Source: Acidimicrobiia bacterium
Lineage (GTDB): Bacteria; Actinomycetota; Acidimicrobiia; Acidimicrobiales; Acidimicrobilacustridaceae
Assembly: GCA_018882825.1 (NCBI GenBank)
Contig: VERC01000088.1
Span: 1 to 8,580 of the forward strand
Direction: 5' to 3'
Length of the DNA stretch: 8,580 nt
The stretch's first letter is position 1, and each line of letters starts with the position of its first letter. A program made the translations under genes and the position numbers. A model generated the notes under the pieces. That model was not told the origin of the DNA, ran no database searches, and worked only from the letters and a program-made list of their open reading frames with translations. This document shows positions 1-7,001 of this stretch, in pieces.

Positions 1-29
1 AATGGGCACCGACCTCGCTAGCCCTGCGG

Positions 30-240
30 TTACCCACTTTGTGAGTATTCTATCATCGTCGACCTGCCGGAAATGAATTGCTCGACGAGTCCGTTAACCG
101 CGGAGCGGAGTTCGTCGCAAGTTCGCCATCGCCGACGTTTCGGGACGTTCCTCTGCAACCTCGAGTGGAACCATTCCATTGCCTCATCGTCATCGGCTGA
201 CGGGACGCGCTCCCTCGAGCGTTGGAGCCCGACGGCACCC
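30..240 (-). pseudogene. IS3-family transposase C-terminal remnant
   Basis: The minus strand reads a segment resembling the end of the integrase core of IS3-type orfB transposases. After a GL..S..RV stretch comes an A-M-E-W-F block, then LQRNV, then RRRWRT, then ELRSAV. This matches, in order, the family pattern of GL..SMGRVG, AMESFF, LQKNV, RRW.TREELR and AI. The glutamate of AME (about 174-176) lines up with the third acidic residue of the DDE triad. Recognisable similarity runs from about 230 down to 75. Beyond that the frame drifts and stops at 30 without the usual RRR/HS.LG...P.EF ending. Upstream of about 240 nothing resembles the first two catalytic aspartates or the HTH protein orfA. 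I therefore read it as a decayed fragment that is not functional. The similarity is judged from memory of the family, without an alignment. Confidence 0.55.
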
Positions 241-356
241 TCATTGGTCGATCGACGCTCATGGGACGCGATCACCGACGTGGCCGTGTTCCGGCTCCTC
301 GAGGGAGACGGCTCGGGGACCGTCGGTCGCTGAACGCTCCTTCGCCGCCGGACCGG

Positions 357-375
357 CTGATGTACCATCAGTACA
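357..375. promoter_or_regulatory. overlapping palindromes, candidate operator upstream of the FUSC gene
   Basis: Two dyads overlap here. CTGATG-TAC-CATCAG spans 357-371 with perfect 6-bp arms, and TGTAC-CATCA-GTACA spans 361-375 with perfect 5-bp arms. Such short-spacer dyads are typical of TetR or GntR class operators. The site is about 185 bp before the start of the FUSC-like gene and differs in sequence from the palindrome at 2470-2488, so the TetR protein in this window is not obviously its partner. No convincing -35/-10 pair was found next to it. Confidence 0.35.
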
Positions 376-417
376 GCCAGCGCCGGTGAGGGTCCGGCAA
401 CCCGGACCGGGCCTGGC
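376..417 (+). other. hairpin in the leader before the FUSC gene
   Basis: A perfect 7-bp stem GGTCCGG / CCGGACC (391-397 and 402-408) closes a 4-base CAAC loop. It is flanked by a second set of complementary arms, GCCAG at 376-380 and CTGGC at 413-417. The RNA could thus form a two-tier stem. It may be a structured 5' leader of the FUSC transcript, or a terminator for something to the left. There is no T-tract after it, which argues against a simple intrinsic terminator. No known riboswitch class was recognised. Confidence 0.35.
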
Positions 418-557
418 ACCGACGCATCGCCTCGACGACGCCCGACCGACGAAGTCCCATCCCTGAGCCGAGAGCAGCCGGCAGCTCGGTGGCGAACCTG
501 AAGAAGGTGTCGGCGCTGTCGTCACCGTCCGGATCCGACCGGAGGAGGAAGTTACCG
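418..557. other. intergenic stretch, no gene seen
   Basis: Open frames cross this stretch but none has a plausible protein or ribosome binding site. The only clear signal is GGAGGAGGAA at 541-550, which is the Shine-Dalgarno sequence of the gene starting at 558. Confidence 0.5.
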
Positions 558-1790
558 ATGGCAACTGGCACGTCTCCAGCGGGTACGGCACTCGCAGCCA
601 AGCCGACGATGGGCAGAGTGATCCTGCGGCGTTCGGCGATCACGCTCGTCGTGATGTTGTTGATCCTCGTGCCGTCCGTGGTGCTCTTCGTGATCACCAA
701 GCAGCCGTCGGCGACCTACGCGTCGATGGGCAGCCTCATCGGGATCTTCGCCCTGCTCGCCGGGGGTAGGCGGATCGGGGTCATCACCGCCATCGTCGTC
801 TCGCTGCTCGCTCCGATCTCGATCGTCGCCGGGCTCTCGCCCGTCACCGGCGCCGCGCTCATGGCGATCATGACCCTCACTGTCGGTCGACTTTCGATCT
901 TCGGCCTTCATCGCGCAACGATGCTCGTTCCCATCTTCCTGACCTGGACGATCCTGTCGCCGATGCCGTGGCTACCCGCAAGTCTCGTCGCCGAGGTGCA
1001 GGCGAAACTGATGGCGTCGAACCTGTCGTTGACCGACGTCATCGCCCAGGCCCAAGCCGGATCAGGAACGTCGTCGGCGACCACCGCCAAGGTGGCCACG
1101 GCGCTCGTCGACATGCGCATGGACTCGACCTACCTGGTGTGGGTCGCCCTCTTCTTCTTCGTCGGTGCGATCATTCCGGTGCTCGTGCTTCCTCTCGTGA
1201 CGCGCAAGATGCAGATGCCGAAGCCGACGCCTCATCCGCGCAGCGAGGCGGTGCCCTACACCGTCATCATCACGCTGCTCACTGCCGGCGCCGTGTACTT
1301 CTTTCTCGAGCATCCGAAGCTCGTTGCCGGCTCGTTCCTGATCGCAACGATCCTCGTGTTGACTCAGGTGGGAAACGAGATCGAATGGAAGATCACCATC
1401 GAGCGCGTGCTCGGGACATTCGGAGGCGTCCTGCTGTTGATGGCCATAACGAACATCGTCGGCGGCGCGTCGTACGTGTCGGTGTTGGATATCCCGATGC
1501 CCATGACCTATTACGCGATCGGCATCGTGTTCGGTGCGGTGGCGATCATCGCGAAGTTCAGCCCCCGCCAGTGGATCTACTACATCCTGGTGACGCCCAC
1601 GGCTGCGCTCCTGAACGCGTTCACGACCGGTCAGGCGACCCGGTTCGGTGATCAGCGTCTCGTCGACAATCTCGTCGGTGCCGTTCTGGTCGTCGCGGCG
1701 ACGGTGGTGACCCTTGTCGCGGGCCGGATCATGAAAGGACGCATGACGATCGCTCCGGCACTCGGCGGTCCGGATGCGTCTCCGGCCTGA
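558..1790 (+). CDS. FUSC-like (aromatic acid exporter type) integral membrane protein
   Basis: The 410-residue product is a polytopic inner-membrane protein that I place in the FUSC / fusaric acid resistance-like superfamily. Hydrophobic segments fall at about 25-47, 56-68, 73-92, 96-110, 120-136, 191-214, 233-250, 256-270, 284-301, 317-332, 338-355 and 370-389, a 6+6 layout. The second half carries the family pattern: an R-V-L-G-T-F-G-G segment opening a helix (about 283-290), a YYILVTPTAALL helix, and R-x-x-D-N-L-V-G-A (about 367-375) before the last helix. The large cytosolic domain of bacterial aromatic acid exporters is absent; the halves are joined by a polar linker at about 140-190. 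The ATG at 558 has a strong SD (GGAGGAGGAA, 7-base gap), so I prefer it to the upstream in-frame GTG at 489, which would add 23 residues. Family members are thought to export aromatic or other organic acids; the substrate here is unknown. It is convergent with the TetR gene and probably monocistronic. Confidence 0.72.
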   Translation: MATGTSPAGTALAAKPTMGRVILRRSAITLVVMLLILVPSVVLFVITKQPSATYASMGSLIGIFALLAGGRRIGVITAIVVSLLAPISIVAGLSPVTGAALMAIMTLTVGRLSIFGLHRATMLVPIFLTWTILSPMPWLPASLVAEVQAKLMASNLSLTDVIAQAQAGSGTSSATTAKVATALVDMRMDSTYLVWVALFFFVGAIIPVLVLPLVTRKMQMPKPTPHPRSEAVPYTVIITLLTAGAVYFFLEHPKLVAGSFLIATILVLTQVGNEIEWKITIERVLGTFGGVLLLMAITNIVGGASYVSVLDIPMPMTYYAIGIVFGAVAIIAKFSPRQWIYYILVTPTAALLNAFTTGQATRFGDQRLVDNLVGAVLVVAATVVTLVAGRIMKGRMTIAPALGGPDASPA

Positions 1791-1791
1791 G

Positions 1792-1805
1792 GGGCGGTGG
1801 CGCCC
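1792..1805. terminator. hairpin between convergent genes
   Basis: GGGCG-GTGG-CGCCC forms a perfect 5-bp stem with a 4-base loop, directly after the FUSC stop codon and before the TetR stop codon. It sits where a shared terminator is expected for two convergent genes. It lacks a T-tract on either strand, so it is only a candidate. Confidence 0.35.
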
Positions 1806-1811
1806 GATGGG

Positions 1812-2411
1812 TCAGTCGGAGCCGAACAGCAGTCGAAACAGAGCCGTCGTCGTCACGTTGTCCCAATCTTCCACCAGGGCGGGGTCGCCGTGCGCTTCGA
1901 CGAGGTAGCGGCCGTTCCAGAGGCCTTCGAGCCAGAGGGCCACGGCCTCGGGTGCGATGTCGACCGACTGGAGCGCCCAGCCTCGTGACGTGGCGAACCG
2001 CACCAACTCGACGAGTCCCTCGTTCGCCTGATCGCTCGACTTGAGGACCTCGGCCCGCAGCTCGGGCCGCGACACAGACGAACCCAGGACCTCGAGGCGC
2101 ACGGCCCGGCGGCGGCTGGCCTCCTCGGAGGAGAACGACACGACCCAGAGGCGGATGATCTCGGCGAACTGGTCGGCCGAAGTACATGCCTCGACCTTCC
2201 GCATGACCTCGTCGAGTCCGATGTTCCGCGTGCGCCGGTACCGCTCGGCCTGCGCCGCTGCGATCAGGCCGTCCCGACTTCCGAAGAAGTGGTAGAGCGA
2301 CGGCTTCGCGACCTCGGCGGCCGCTGCGATCTCGTCGACGCGCAGGCCGGCCTCGCCACGTTCCTCGATCACTGCGATCGCAGCCTCGAGCATGCGGTCC
2401 CGACTGTTCAC
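1812..2411 (-). CDS. TetR/AcrR-family transcriptional regulator
   Basis: The 199-residue product has the usual TetR size. The N-terminal DNA-binding region shows the family signature: RDRMLEAAIAVIEERG (helix 1), LRVDEIAAAAEVAKPSLYHFFGSRDGLI (HTH, about residues 22-50) with the YHFF-S-R-D-L end typical of TetR, then an all-helical ligand-binding and dimerisation domain. Such proteins usually repress and are released by a small ligand. The start is not certain. A TTG at 2438 has no visible SD. GGAGG at about 2416-2420 lies close before two tandem GTG codons (2414 and 2411), and I chose the second because its spacing is better. The gene is divergent from the amidohydrolase/MFS pair, with a 141-bp gap holding a palindrome. 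That arrangement suggests control of that pair and of itself. The ligand is probably the amidohydrolase substrate or product (inference). Confidence 0.9.
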   Translation of the reverse strand: MNSRDRMLEAAIAVIEERGEAGLRVDEIAAAAEVAKPSLYHFFGSRDGLIAAAQAERYRRTRNIGLDEVMRKVEACTSADQFAEIIRLWVVSFSSEEASRRRAVRLEVLGSSVSRPELRAEVLKSSDQANEGLVELVRFATSRGWALQSVDIAPEAVALWLEGLWNGRYLVEAHGDPALVEDWDNVTTTALFRLLFGSD

Positions 2412-2469
2412 CACGCCTCCAGTCCACGTGCGCCCCAAAGAGTGACAGATGCGCGGTGACGAGAGGTGT

Positions 2470-2488
2470 ACTATACTATCGGTATAGT
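2470..2488. promoter_or_regulatory. 19-bp palindrome, likely TetR operator in the divergent promoter
   Basis: ACTATAC-TATCG-GTATAGT has perfect 7-bp arms around a 5-bp centre; read as 9-1-9 it still matches at 7 of 9 pairs. It lies between the divergent TetR and amidohydrolase genes. It contains -10-like hexamers on the plus strand (TATACT at 2473-2478, TATAGT at 2483-2488) and a matching TATAGT on the minus strand (2470-2475). A regulator bound here would cover the promoters in both directions. No -35 element at the right distance was clear. It is strikingly AT-rich against its GC-rich surroundings. A weaker leader stem follows at 2491-2516 (GCGTG/CACGC enclosing CTAC/GTAG). Confidence 0.72.
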
Positions 2489-2552
2489 CTGCGTGCTACC
2501 GCGTAGGAACACGCGCCCCGATCGCGGGTCGCATGACGGAGATGGAGTGCTC

Positions 2553-4277
2553 ATGGCCGAGACAGGAACCCTCATCGTGAAGGCGGCGGTCGTGATCACG
2601 ATCGACGACGACGACCGCCGGGCCGAGGCGATCGCCATCGACAAGGCGACCGGACGCATCCTCGCCGTCGGCACTCTCGCCGAGTGCCAGGCCGCTGCGC
2701 CTGACGCCGAGATCGACGATCGCGGATCGCACGTCGTGCTCCCCGGATTCGTCGATGCCCACAATCACCCGTTCATGTCGGGGATCACGACGATGAAGCC
2801 GGCCCACTGGATCGCCCCGTACGTGGGTTTCCCCACCTGGGACGATGTGACGGCGTACTTCACCAAGGTGCAGGCCTCCGAGCCGAAGGGTGTGCCCCTC
2901 GTCTTCTCCGGTCTCGATCGCATGCTTCAGGGTGCACCGATCCCCACCAACGACGTGCTCGACCAGTACTTCCCCGATCGACCGATCTGCATCGTCGACA
3001 ACTCGGGTCACGTCATCTACTTCAACTCAGCCGTGATCGAGATGAATGGCTGGACCGATGGCCCCCCGGCGGATCCGACCGGGGCCAGCTTCGGCCGCAC
3101 GGCCGACGGCAAGTCCAACGGACTGGCTCACGAGGTGCCGGCGATGATCGCCGCATGTGGGCCGATCCTGTCGAAGGTGATGACCCATCCGCTCCACCAG
3201 GCGGCCGAATGGCTTGCGCTCATGAGTCGCAACGGGGTCACGATGACTTCGGACCACACGTTCGACCCCTCGTACCTCAAGGGCTACGACGCCCTCACGT
3301 CATTCCCTGACGCGCCAATCCGCATCGCTCTCTACCAGATGTCGACCACGGCCGACGCCGCAGAGAAGATCACCACCAGCAACCCCGACATGCTCTGGAA
3401 GCAGGGCATCAAGCTGTGGGCCGACGGTTCGCCATGGGTCGGCTCCGCAGCCATCTCCTTCCCCTACGTCGACTCCGAGACGGTGCGCACAGCACAGATC
3501 CCGATCGGTCCGCTCGGCGAGAAGAACATGAACTACACCCGAGCCGAGCTCGACGCCGCGGCCGACACCTACGCACCGACGGGCTGGCAGTTCGCCTTCC
3601 ACTGCAATGGAGACGTCGGCCTCGACATCGTGCTCGACTGCTACGAGCGCGCCTTGCGGAAGTACGACCTGCTCGGTACGGATCATCGGTGGCGCGTGGA
3701 GCACTGCGGTGCTGCGCGAGGTGACCAGTTCGAGCGTGCCCACTCGCTCGGAGTCACGATCTCGCTCGGCGTGTTCCAGTTCATCTACTGGGGTGATCTG
3801 CTCGACGGCGAATTGTTCGAATCGGCGATCGGATCTCAGTGGGTGCGCGTCGCCGACGCGTGGAAGGCCGACGTGGGCGTCAGCTTCCACAACGACGGTT
3901 CGGTGTCACCCCCCGTGCCCATGCGCAACCTCCAGGCTGCCGTCACCCGCACGACGGCGTCGGGGAAGGTGCACGGTGCCAACCAGGCTGTCACCCTCGA
4001 CCAGGCGCTGCGGGCCCACACCATCAACGGCGCCCGCCAGCTCGGTCGCGACGCCGACGTCGGGTCGATCGAGGTGGGAAAGCTCGCCGACCTCGTCGAG
4101 CTGAGCCACGATCCGTTCTCCGTGGATCCCCACGACCTCGAGAAGAAGTGCAAGGTCGAGGGCACGTGGATAGCGGGTCGCAAGGTCGACCTGAAGGCGT
4201 TCAGCGCCGAGGTGGAGAAGGCCGATCCCACTCACTTCCATCATCTGGCCACGGTCAATCACCATCCCTGCTGCTGA
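2553..4277 (+). CDS. YtcJ-like metal-dependent amidohydrolase (Amidohydrolase_3 family)
   Basis: The 574-residue product belongs to the amidohydrolase superfamily, YtcJ / N-substituted formamide deformylase-like branch. An N-terminal beta-sandwich part (about 1-60) leads to LPGFVDAHNHP, with the H-x-H metal pair at H70/H72. Further family landmarks are K287 in the GIKLWADGSPW segment (candidate bridging lysine), H350 in FHCNGD, H384 in RVEHC, and D448 in FHNDGS, the expected catalytic aspartate. The barrel closes with the usual INGARQLG...GSIEVGKLADLV block (about 491-516). All key residues seem present, so it should be active, hydrolysing an amide, carbamate or similar C-N bond in the cytoplasm; no signal peptide is seen. 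The substrate is unknown. The ATG at 2553 follows GGAG (2544-2547) by 5 bases; the frame is open back to a GTG at 2466 that overlaps the operator and is unlikely. Odd: the last 14 residues are H-x-H-H...H-H-P-C-C. It is probably co-transcribed with the downstream MFS gene. Confidence 0.88.
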   Translation: MAETGTLIVKAAVVITIDDDDRRAEAIAIDKATGRILAVGTLAECQAAAPDAEIDDRGSHVVLPGFVDAHNHPFMSGITTMKPAHWIAPYVGFPTWDDVTAYFTKVQASEPKGVPLVFSGLDRMLQGAPIPTNDVLDQYFPDRPICIVDNSGHVIYFNSAVIEMNGWTDGPPADPTGASFGRTADGKSNGLAHEVPAMIAACGPILSKVMTHPLHQAAEWLALMSRNGVTMTSDHTFDPSYLKGYDALTSFPDAPIRIALYQMSTTADAAEKITTSNPDMLWKQGIKLWADGSPWVGSAAISFPYVDSETVRTAQIPIGPLGEKNMNYTRAELDAAADTYAPTGWQFAFHCNGDVGLDIVLDCYERALRKYDLLGTDHRWRVEHCGAARGDQFERAHSLGVTISLGVFQFIYWGDLLDGELFESAIGSQWVRVADAWKADVGVSFHNDGSVSPPVPMRNLQAAVTRTTASGKVHGANQAVTLDQALRAHTINGARQLGRDADVGSIEVGKLADLVELSHDPFSVDPHDLEKKCKVEGTWIAGRKVDLKAFSAEVEKADPTHFHHLATVNHHPCC

Positions 4278-4320
4278 CCGAGTCGACCGGGCCGACCCAC
4301 ACCCGCAACGAGGACGAGCG

Positions 4321-5928
4321 ATGACCGAGACCACCGGCTCCCGCGCTGCGAGCACCTCGACCTCGCCGTCGGTGCTCGAGGTGTCGGCCATCGCCGTACC
4401 CTTCGTCGGTCTGATCGCCGGTATCGAGGGGGCGGCGACCAACATCAGTTCCACGGCACTCGTCAGCGCCAGTCGGGCTCTGCACATGTCCGGGGGGACC
4501 CAGGCCCTTGCCGCCAGCGTGTTGACATTGGCGATCGCCGCGACGGTGATCTCGACCGGTCTCATCGCCGACCGTATGGGACGACGCGAGATGTTGATCA
4601 TTTCGCTCGTCGTGTCGTGTGTGGGGCAGTTGATCGTCGCCGTGTCACCGGTGGCTGCGGTCTACCTCATCGGCCTGGCTGTGACGGGTCTCGGCATGGG
4701 TGCGATGTACGGTGCCGCCTTCGGCTTCCTCGCGGCGATCGTCCCGCGGGAGAAGTTCGCCAGTGCCATGGGTGTCTTCACCGCGAGCTTCATGGTCAGC
4801 ACGATCGTGTTCACGTTCGCAGGCGGCGTGATGGTCAGTATCGACTGGCGTCTGGCGTTCCTGCTGCTGCCCGTGGTGCTGCTCGTGTGTGCCTTGGCAG
4901 TGCGCTTCGTCCTGCCGGAGATCGAGAAGTTGCGGGGCGGGGCCCTCGACCTGCTGGGCCAGGCGCTGCTGGCGCTCGGTGTCATGGCGTTCCTCTACGG
5001 CTGCAGCCAGCTCGCCAACAGCCTGACCAGCGTGAAGACCATCGCGCCGATCGTCGGCGGTGTCCTGTTGCTCATCGGATTCTTCGTTCGGGAGGCGAAG
5101 TCGGAGCACCGATTCTTCCCGGTGTCGATGTTCCGGTCGCCGGTGTTCCTCGCCGCAGTGTGCGCCGGGTTCGTCTACAACTTCGGTACTGCCGTGGCCT
5201 TCCTGCAGATCACGAACCTGTGGCAGTACGTCACCGGCCTGAAGCCGTCCGAAGTGTCGGTGTGGCAGTTACCGCTGTTGCTGTCGGGTGTGATCGCCGG
5301 CATCCTCACCGGCCGGTTGATCGGCAAGCGGATCACCAATCGGGTGGCGATCCTCGGTGGCGCCGTCATGCTGCTGAGCGGCGCCGTGCTGGTCGCGCTC
5401 GTCCATTCCTCGCACAGCCTCCTTGCCTTCCTCCCCGGTCTCCTCCTGATCGGTGCCGGCGTGATCGTGGCCTCGGTGCCCTACGGATCGCTGATCCTGC
5501 GCGAAGCACCGGCGAAGTACCTCGGACCAGTCACCAGTTCGCGAACGACGATCGGACAGATCTTCTACACCCTCGGTTTCGCGATCTCGATGGTCATGGT
5601 CGATCGCCTCACCGACATCGGCGTCATTGCGCAACTCAAGGCCGACGGTGTCTCACCGACGAACTACGGCGCCGGACTCGACGCACTGAACGTCTATGTG
5701 TCGACAGGCCAGAAGCCGACCTCGACGGTCGGTCAGCAAGCGCTGCAGGGTGCGGCCGCTTCCTACGGCCATGCGTTCTCGATCACGATCGTCAGCGCCG
5801 GCGTGATCGCGGCGCTCGTCGCCGGAGCCGCCTTCCTCCTCCTCGGCAAGGGTCGCGACGTCGCCCCGGCAGCCGCGCCGGGTCCGACCACCGCGCCGGA
5901 CCCGACACCTGCATCATCGGCGGTCTGA
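4321..5928 (+). CDS. MFS transporter, DHA2 (EmrB/QacA-like, 14-TM) type
   Basis: The 535-residue inner-membrane protein fits the length and pattern of the DHA2 drug:H+ antiporter group. MFS motif A, G-L-I-A-D-R-M-G-R-R, lies at 80-89 between TM2 and TM3. D-W-R-L-A-F at 175-180 matches the conserved WR-F start of TM6 in this group. A second motif-A-like loop, GRLIGKRITNR, is at 331-341. A long loop at about 430-482 precedes the last helix (about 485-508), as usual for 14-TM members. The C-terminus (515-535) is an Ala/Pro/Thr-rich tail. AGGA (4311-4314) lies 6 bases before the ATG. It starts 43 bp after the amidohydrolase stop with no terminator between, so the two are likely one operon under the divergent TetR protein. 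It may expel a toxic substrate or product, or import the amidohydrolase substrate; the sequence does not decide which. Confidence 0.9.
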   Translation: MTETTGSRAASTSTSPSVLEVSAIAVPFVGLIAGIEGAATNISSTALVSASRALHMSGGTQALAASVLTLAIAATVISTGLIADRMGRREMLIISLVVSCVGQLIVAVSPVAAVYLIGLAVTGLGMGAMYGAAFGFLAAIVPREKFASAMGVFTASFMVSTIVFTFAGGVMVSIDWRLAFLLLPVVLLVCALAVRFVLPEIEKLRGGALDLLGQALLALGVMAFLYGCSQLANSLTSVKTIAPIVGGVLLLIGFFVREAKSEHRFFPVSMFRSPVFLAAVCAGFVYNFGTAVAFLQITNLWQYVTGLKPSEVSVWQLPLLLSGVIAGILTGRLIGKRITNRVAILGGAVMLLSGAVLVALVHSSHSLLAFLPGLLLIGAGVIVASVPYGSLILREAPAKYLGPVTSSRTTIGQIFYTLGFAISMVMVDRLTDIGVIAQLKADGVSPTNYGAGLDALNVYVSTGQKPTSTVGQQALQGAAASYGHAFSITIVSAGVIAALVAGAAFLLLGKGRDVAPAAAPGPTTAPDPTPASSAV

Positions 5929-5979
5929 TCACCACACCGACAACCGCCCGGGGCGAACCGTGATCACCGTGCGCGGCGT

Positions 5980-6000
5980 CGGTCGGCCAGGTTCCGACCG
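5980..6000 (+). terminator. hairpin after the MFS gene
   Basis: CGGTCGG (5980-5986) and CCGACCG (5994-6000) form a perfect 7-bp stem with a 7-base loop, 51 bp past the MFS stop and just before the next gene. No T-tract follows, so it is a weak terminator candidate for the amidohydrolase/MFS transcript. Confidence 0.3.
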
Positions 6001-6047
6001 TCGATTCGACCGGGACGATGCCTGCCCGTGGCTCCGGGTCACCGGCG

Positions 6048-6908
6048 ATGGCGACCCTCGGGCAGTATGACCGAGTGCGCGTCGTGACATGGAACCTCCA
6101 AGGCAGGATCGGCGACTGGGAACGACGTCACGGGGCGATCGAGACCGTTCTCGCCGATGCGGATGCCGACGTCGTCATGCTCCAGGAGTCATGGGTGCAG
6201 CCCGACGGCGCGACGCAGGCCCACTTGCTGGCCGATCGTCTCGCACTGCATGCGACCACGGCGGCCGCCCTGGCCGGGTTCGATCGCTACCCGCAGGCCC
6301 CCTACTGGGTGGTCAACGCCGTCCTGACGCGCTGGCCATCGACCGTCCTGCGAGCCGTGCCGCTGGTCGACGAGGACGGCTCGCCCACCTGGCGTCATGT
6401 GCTGATCGTGGAGGTGGAGCGTCCCGATGCCGAAGGTGGCGGCTTCCTCGCCGCCGGCACGCATCTGGAACATGGACTCGATCGATCCCCCACTCGTTCG
6501 GCGCAGATGGAGCACCTCATCCGCGAGGTCTCTGCGACGATCGGACCGGCCGACTCGTGGCGCGAGCGATCTCCGGCCATCGTGGCCGGCGACTTCAATG
6601 CCGTGCCATGGTCCGACGAGATCCGTCGGGCCACCGGTGCCGCCACCACCTATGTGCCCGGGTTCGGACTGGTCGACGCGTGGGAGGCATGCGGCAACAC
6701 CGAACGCGGCGACACGTGGTCGTCGCACAATCCCCTCGTCCCCCGGCGAGCGATCAGTCCGAACCGACGACTGGACTACATCACCACCACGTTCCCCCGA
6801 CGCCGAGGCCGAGGCTCATTCAGTTCGTGCGAACTGCTGGCCATCGAACCGGTCGACGGCGTCCAGCCCTCGGATCACTACGCCGTCCTCGCCGAGGTGG
6901 AACTGTGA
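6048..6908 (+). CDS. endonuclease/exonuclease/phosphatase (EEP) family hydrolase
   Basis: The 286-residue product carries the complete set of EEP (DNase I-like) motifs: RVVTWNLQG with the metal-site Asn near the N-terminus (N16), VVMLQESW with the metal-binding Glu (E47), AGTHLEHG (H139), VAGDFNAVP with Asp and Asn (D182, N184), RRLDYI (D243) and the terminal PSDHYAV (D276, H277). It should be an active Mg-dependent phosphodiesterase or phosphatase. The family ranges from nucleases to inositol and sphingomyelin phosphatases, so the substrate cannot be named. No signal peptide or membrane segment is seen, so I infer a cytoplasmic enzyme. The start is uncertain: in-frame ATGs at 6018 and 6048 and a GTG at 6075 all lack a good SD. 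The conserved fold begins at about codon 12 of the chosen start, and 6018 would add ten unconserved residues. It lies 119 bp after the MFS gene, in the same direction but beyond a hairpin, so it is probably a separate unit. Confidence 0.85.
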   Translation: MATLGQYDRVRVVTWNLQGRIGDWERRHGAIETVLADADADVVMLQESWVQPDGATQAHLLADRLALHATTAAALAGFDRYPQAPYWVVNAVLTRWPSTVLRAVPLVDEDGSPTWRHVLIVEVERPDAEGGGFLAAGTHLEHGLDRSPTRSAQMEHLIREVSATIGPADSWRERSPAIVAGDFNAVPWSDEIRRATGAATTYVPGFGLVDAWEACGNTERGDTWSSHNPLVPRRAISPNRRLDYITTTFPRRRGRGSFSSCELLAIEPVDGVQPSDHYAVLAEVEL

Positions 6909-6923
6909 TCGACGTTCCGGTCG

Positions 6924-6993
6924 TCCCGATCGCTAGGGCGAACGAGACAATCGGGATCATCGGGGTGATTCGACGGTTCAGTCCTCGCCGTCG
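6924..6993. terminator. two hairpins between convergent EEP and corA genes
   Basis: Two inverted repeats lie in the 93-bp gap between convergent genes. TCCCGAT (6924-6930) pairs with ATCGGGA (6950-6956) across a 19-base loop. CGACGG (6971-6976) pairs with CCGTCG (6988-6993) across an 11-base loop. Either could end transcription from one or both sides. Neither has a T-tract, so confidence is low. Confidence 0.3.
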
Positions 6994-7001
6994 TGGACAG
7001 T

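Noticed and set aside
489..557. Upstream GTG start for the FUSC gene
   Set aside because: It has no good SD and adds a polar stretch that contains the SD of the ATG at 558.
3300..3890. Antisense open frame of 196 codons within the amidohydrolase gene
   Set aside because: It mirrors a well-supported coding frame and shows no domain or SD.
4617..5963. Long plus-strand open frame (448 codons) inside the MFS gene in another frame
   Set aside because: The product is Arg/Pro/His-rich and typical of a shifted frame in GC-rich DNA. The MFS frame has clear motifs and an SD.
5926..5967. TGATCAC ... GTGATCA inverted repeat straddling the MFS stop codon
   Set aside because: The arms are only 7 bp with a long loop, and GTGATCAC is self-complementary by itself. 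The repeat is likely chance, and the hairpin at 5980-6000 is a better terminator candidate.
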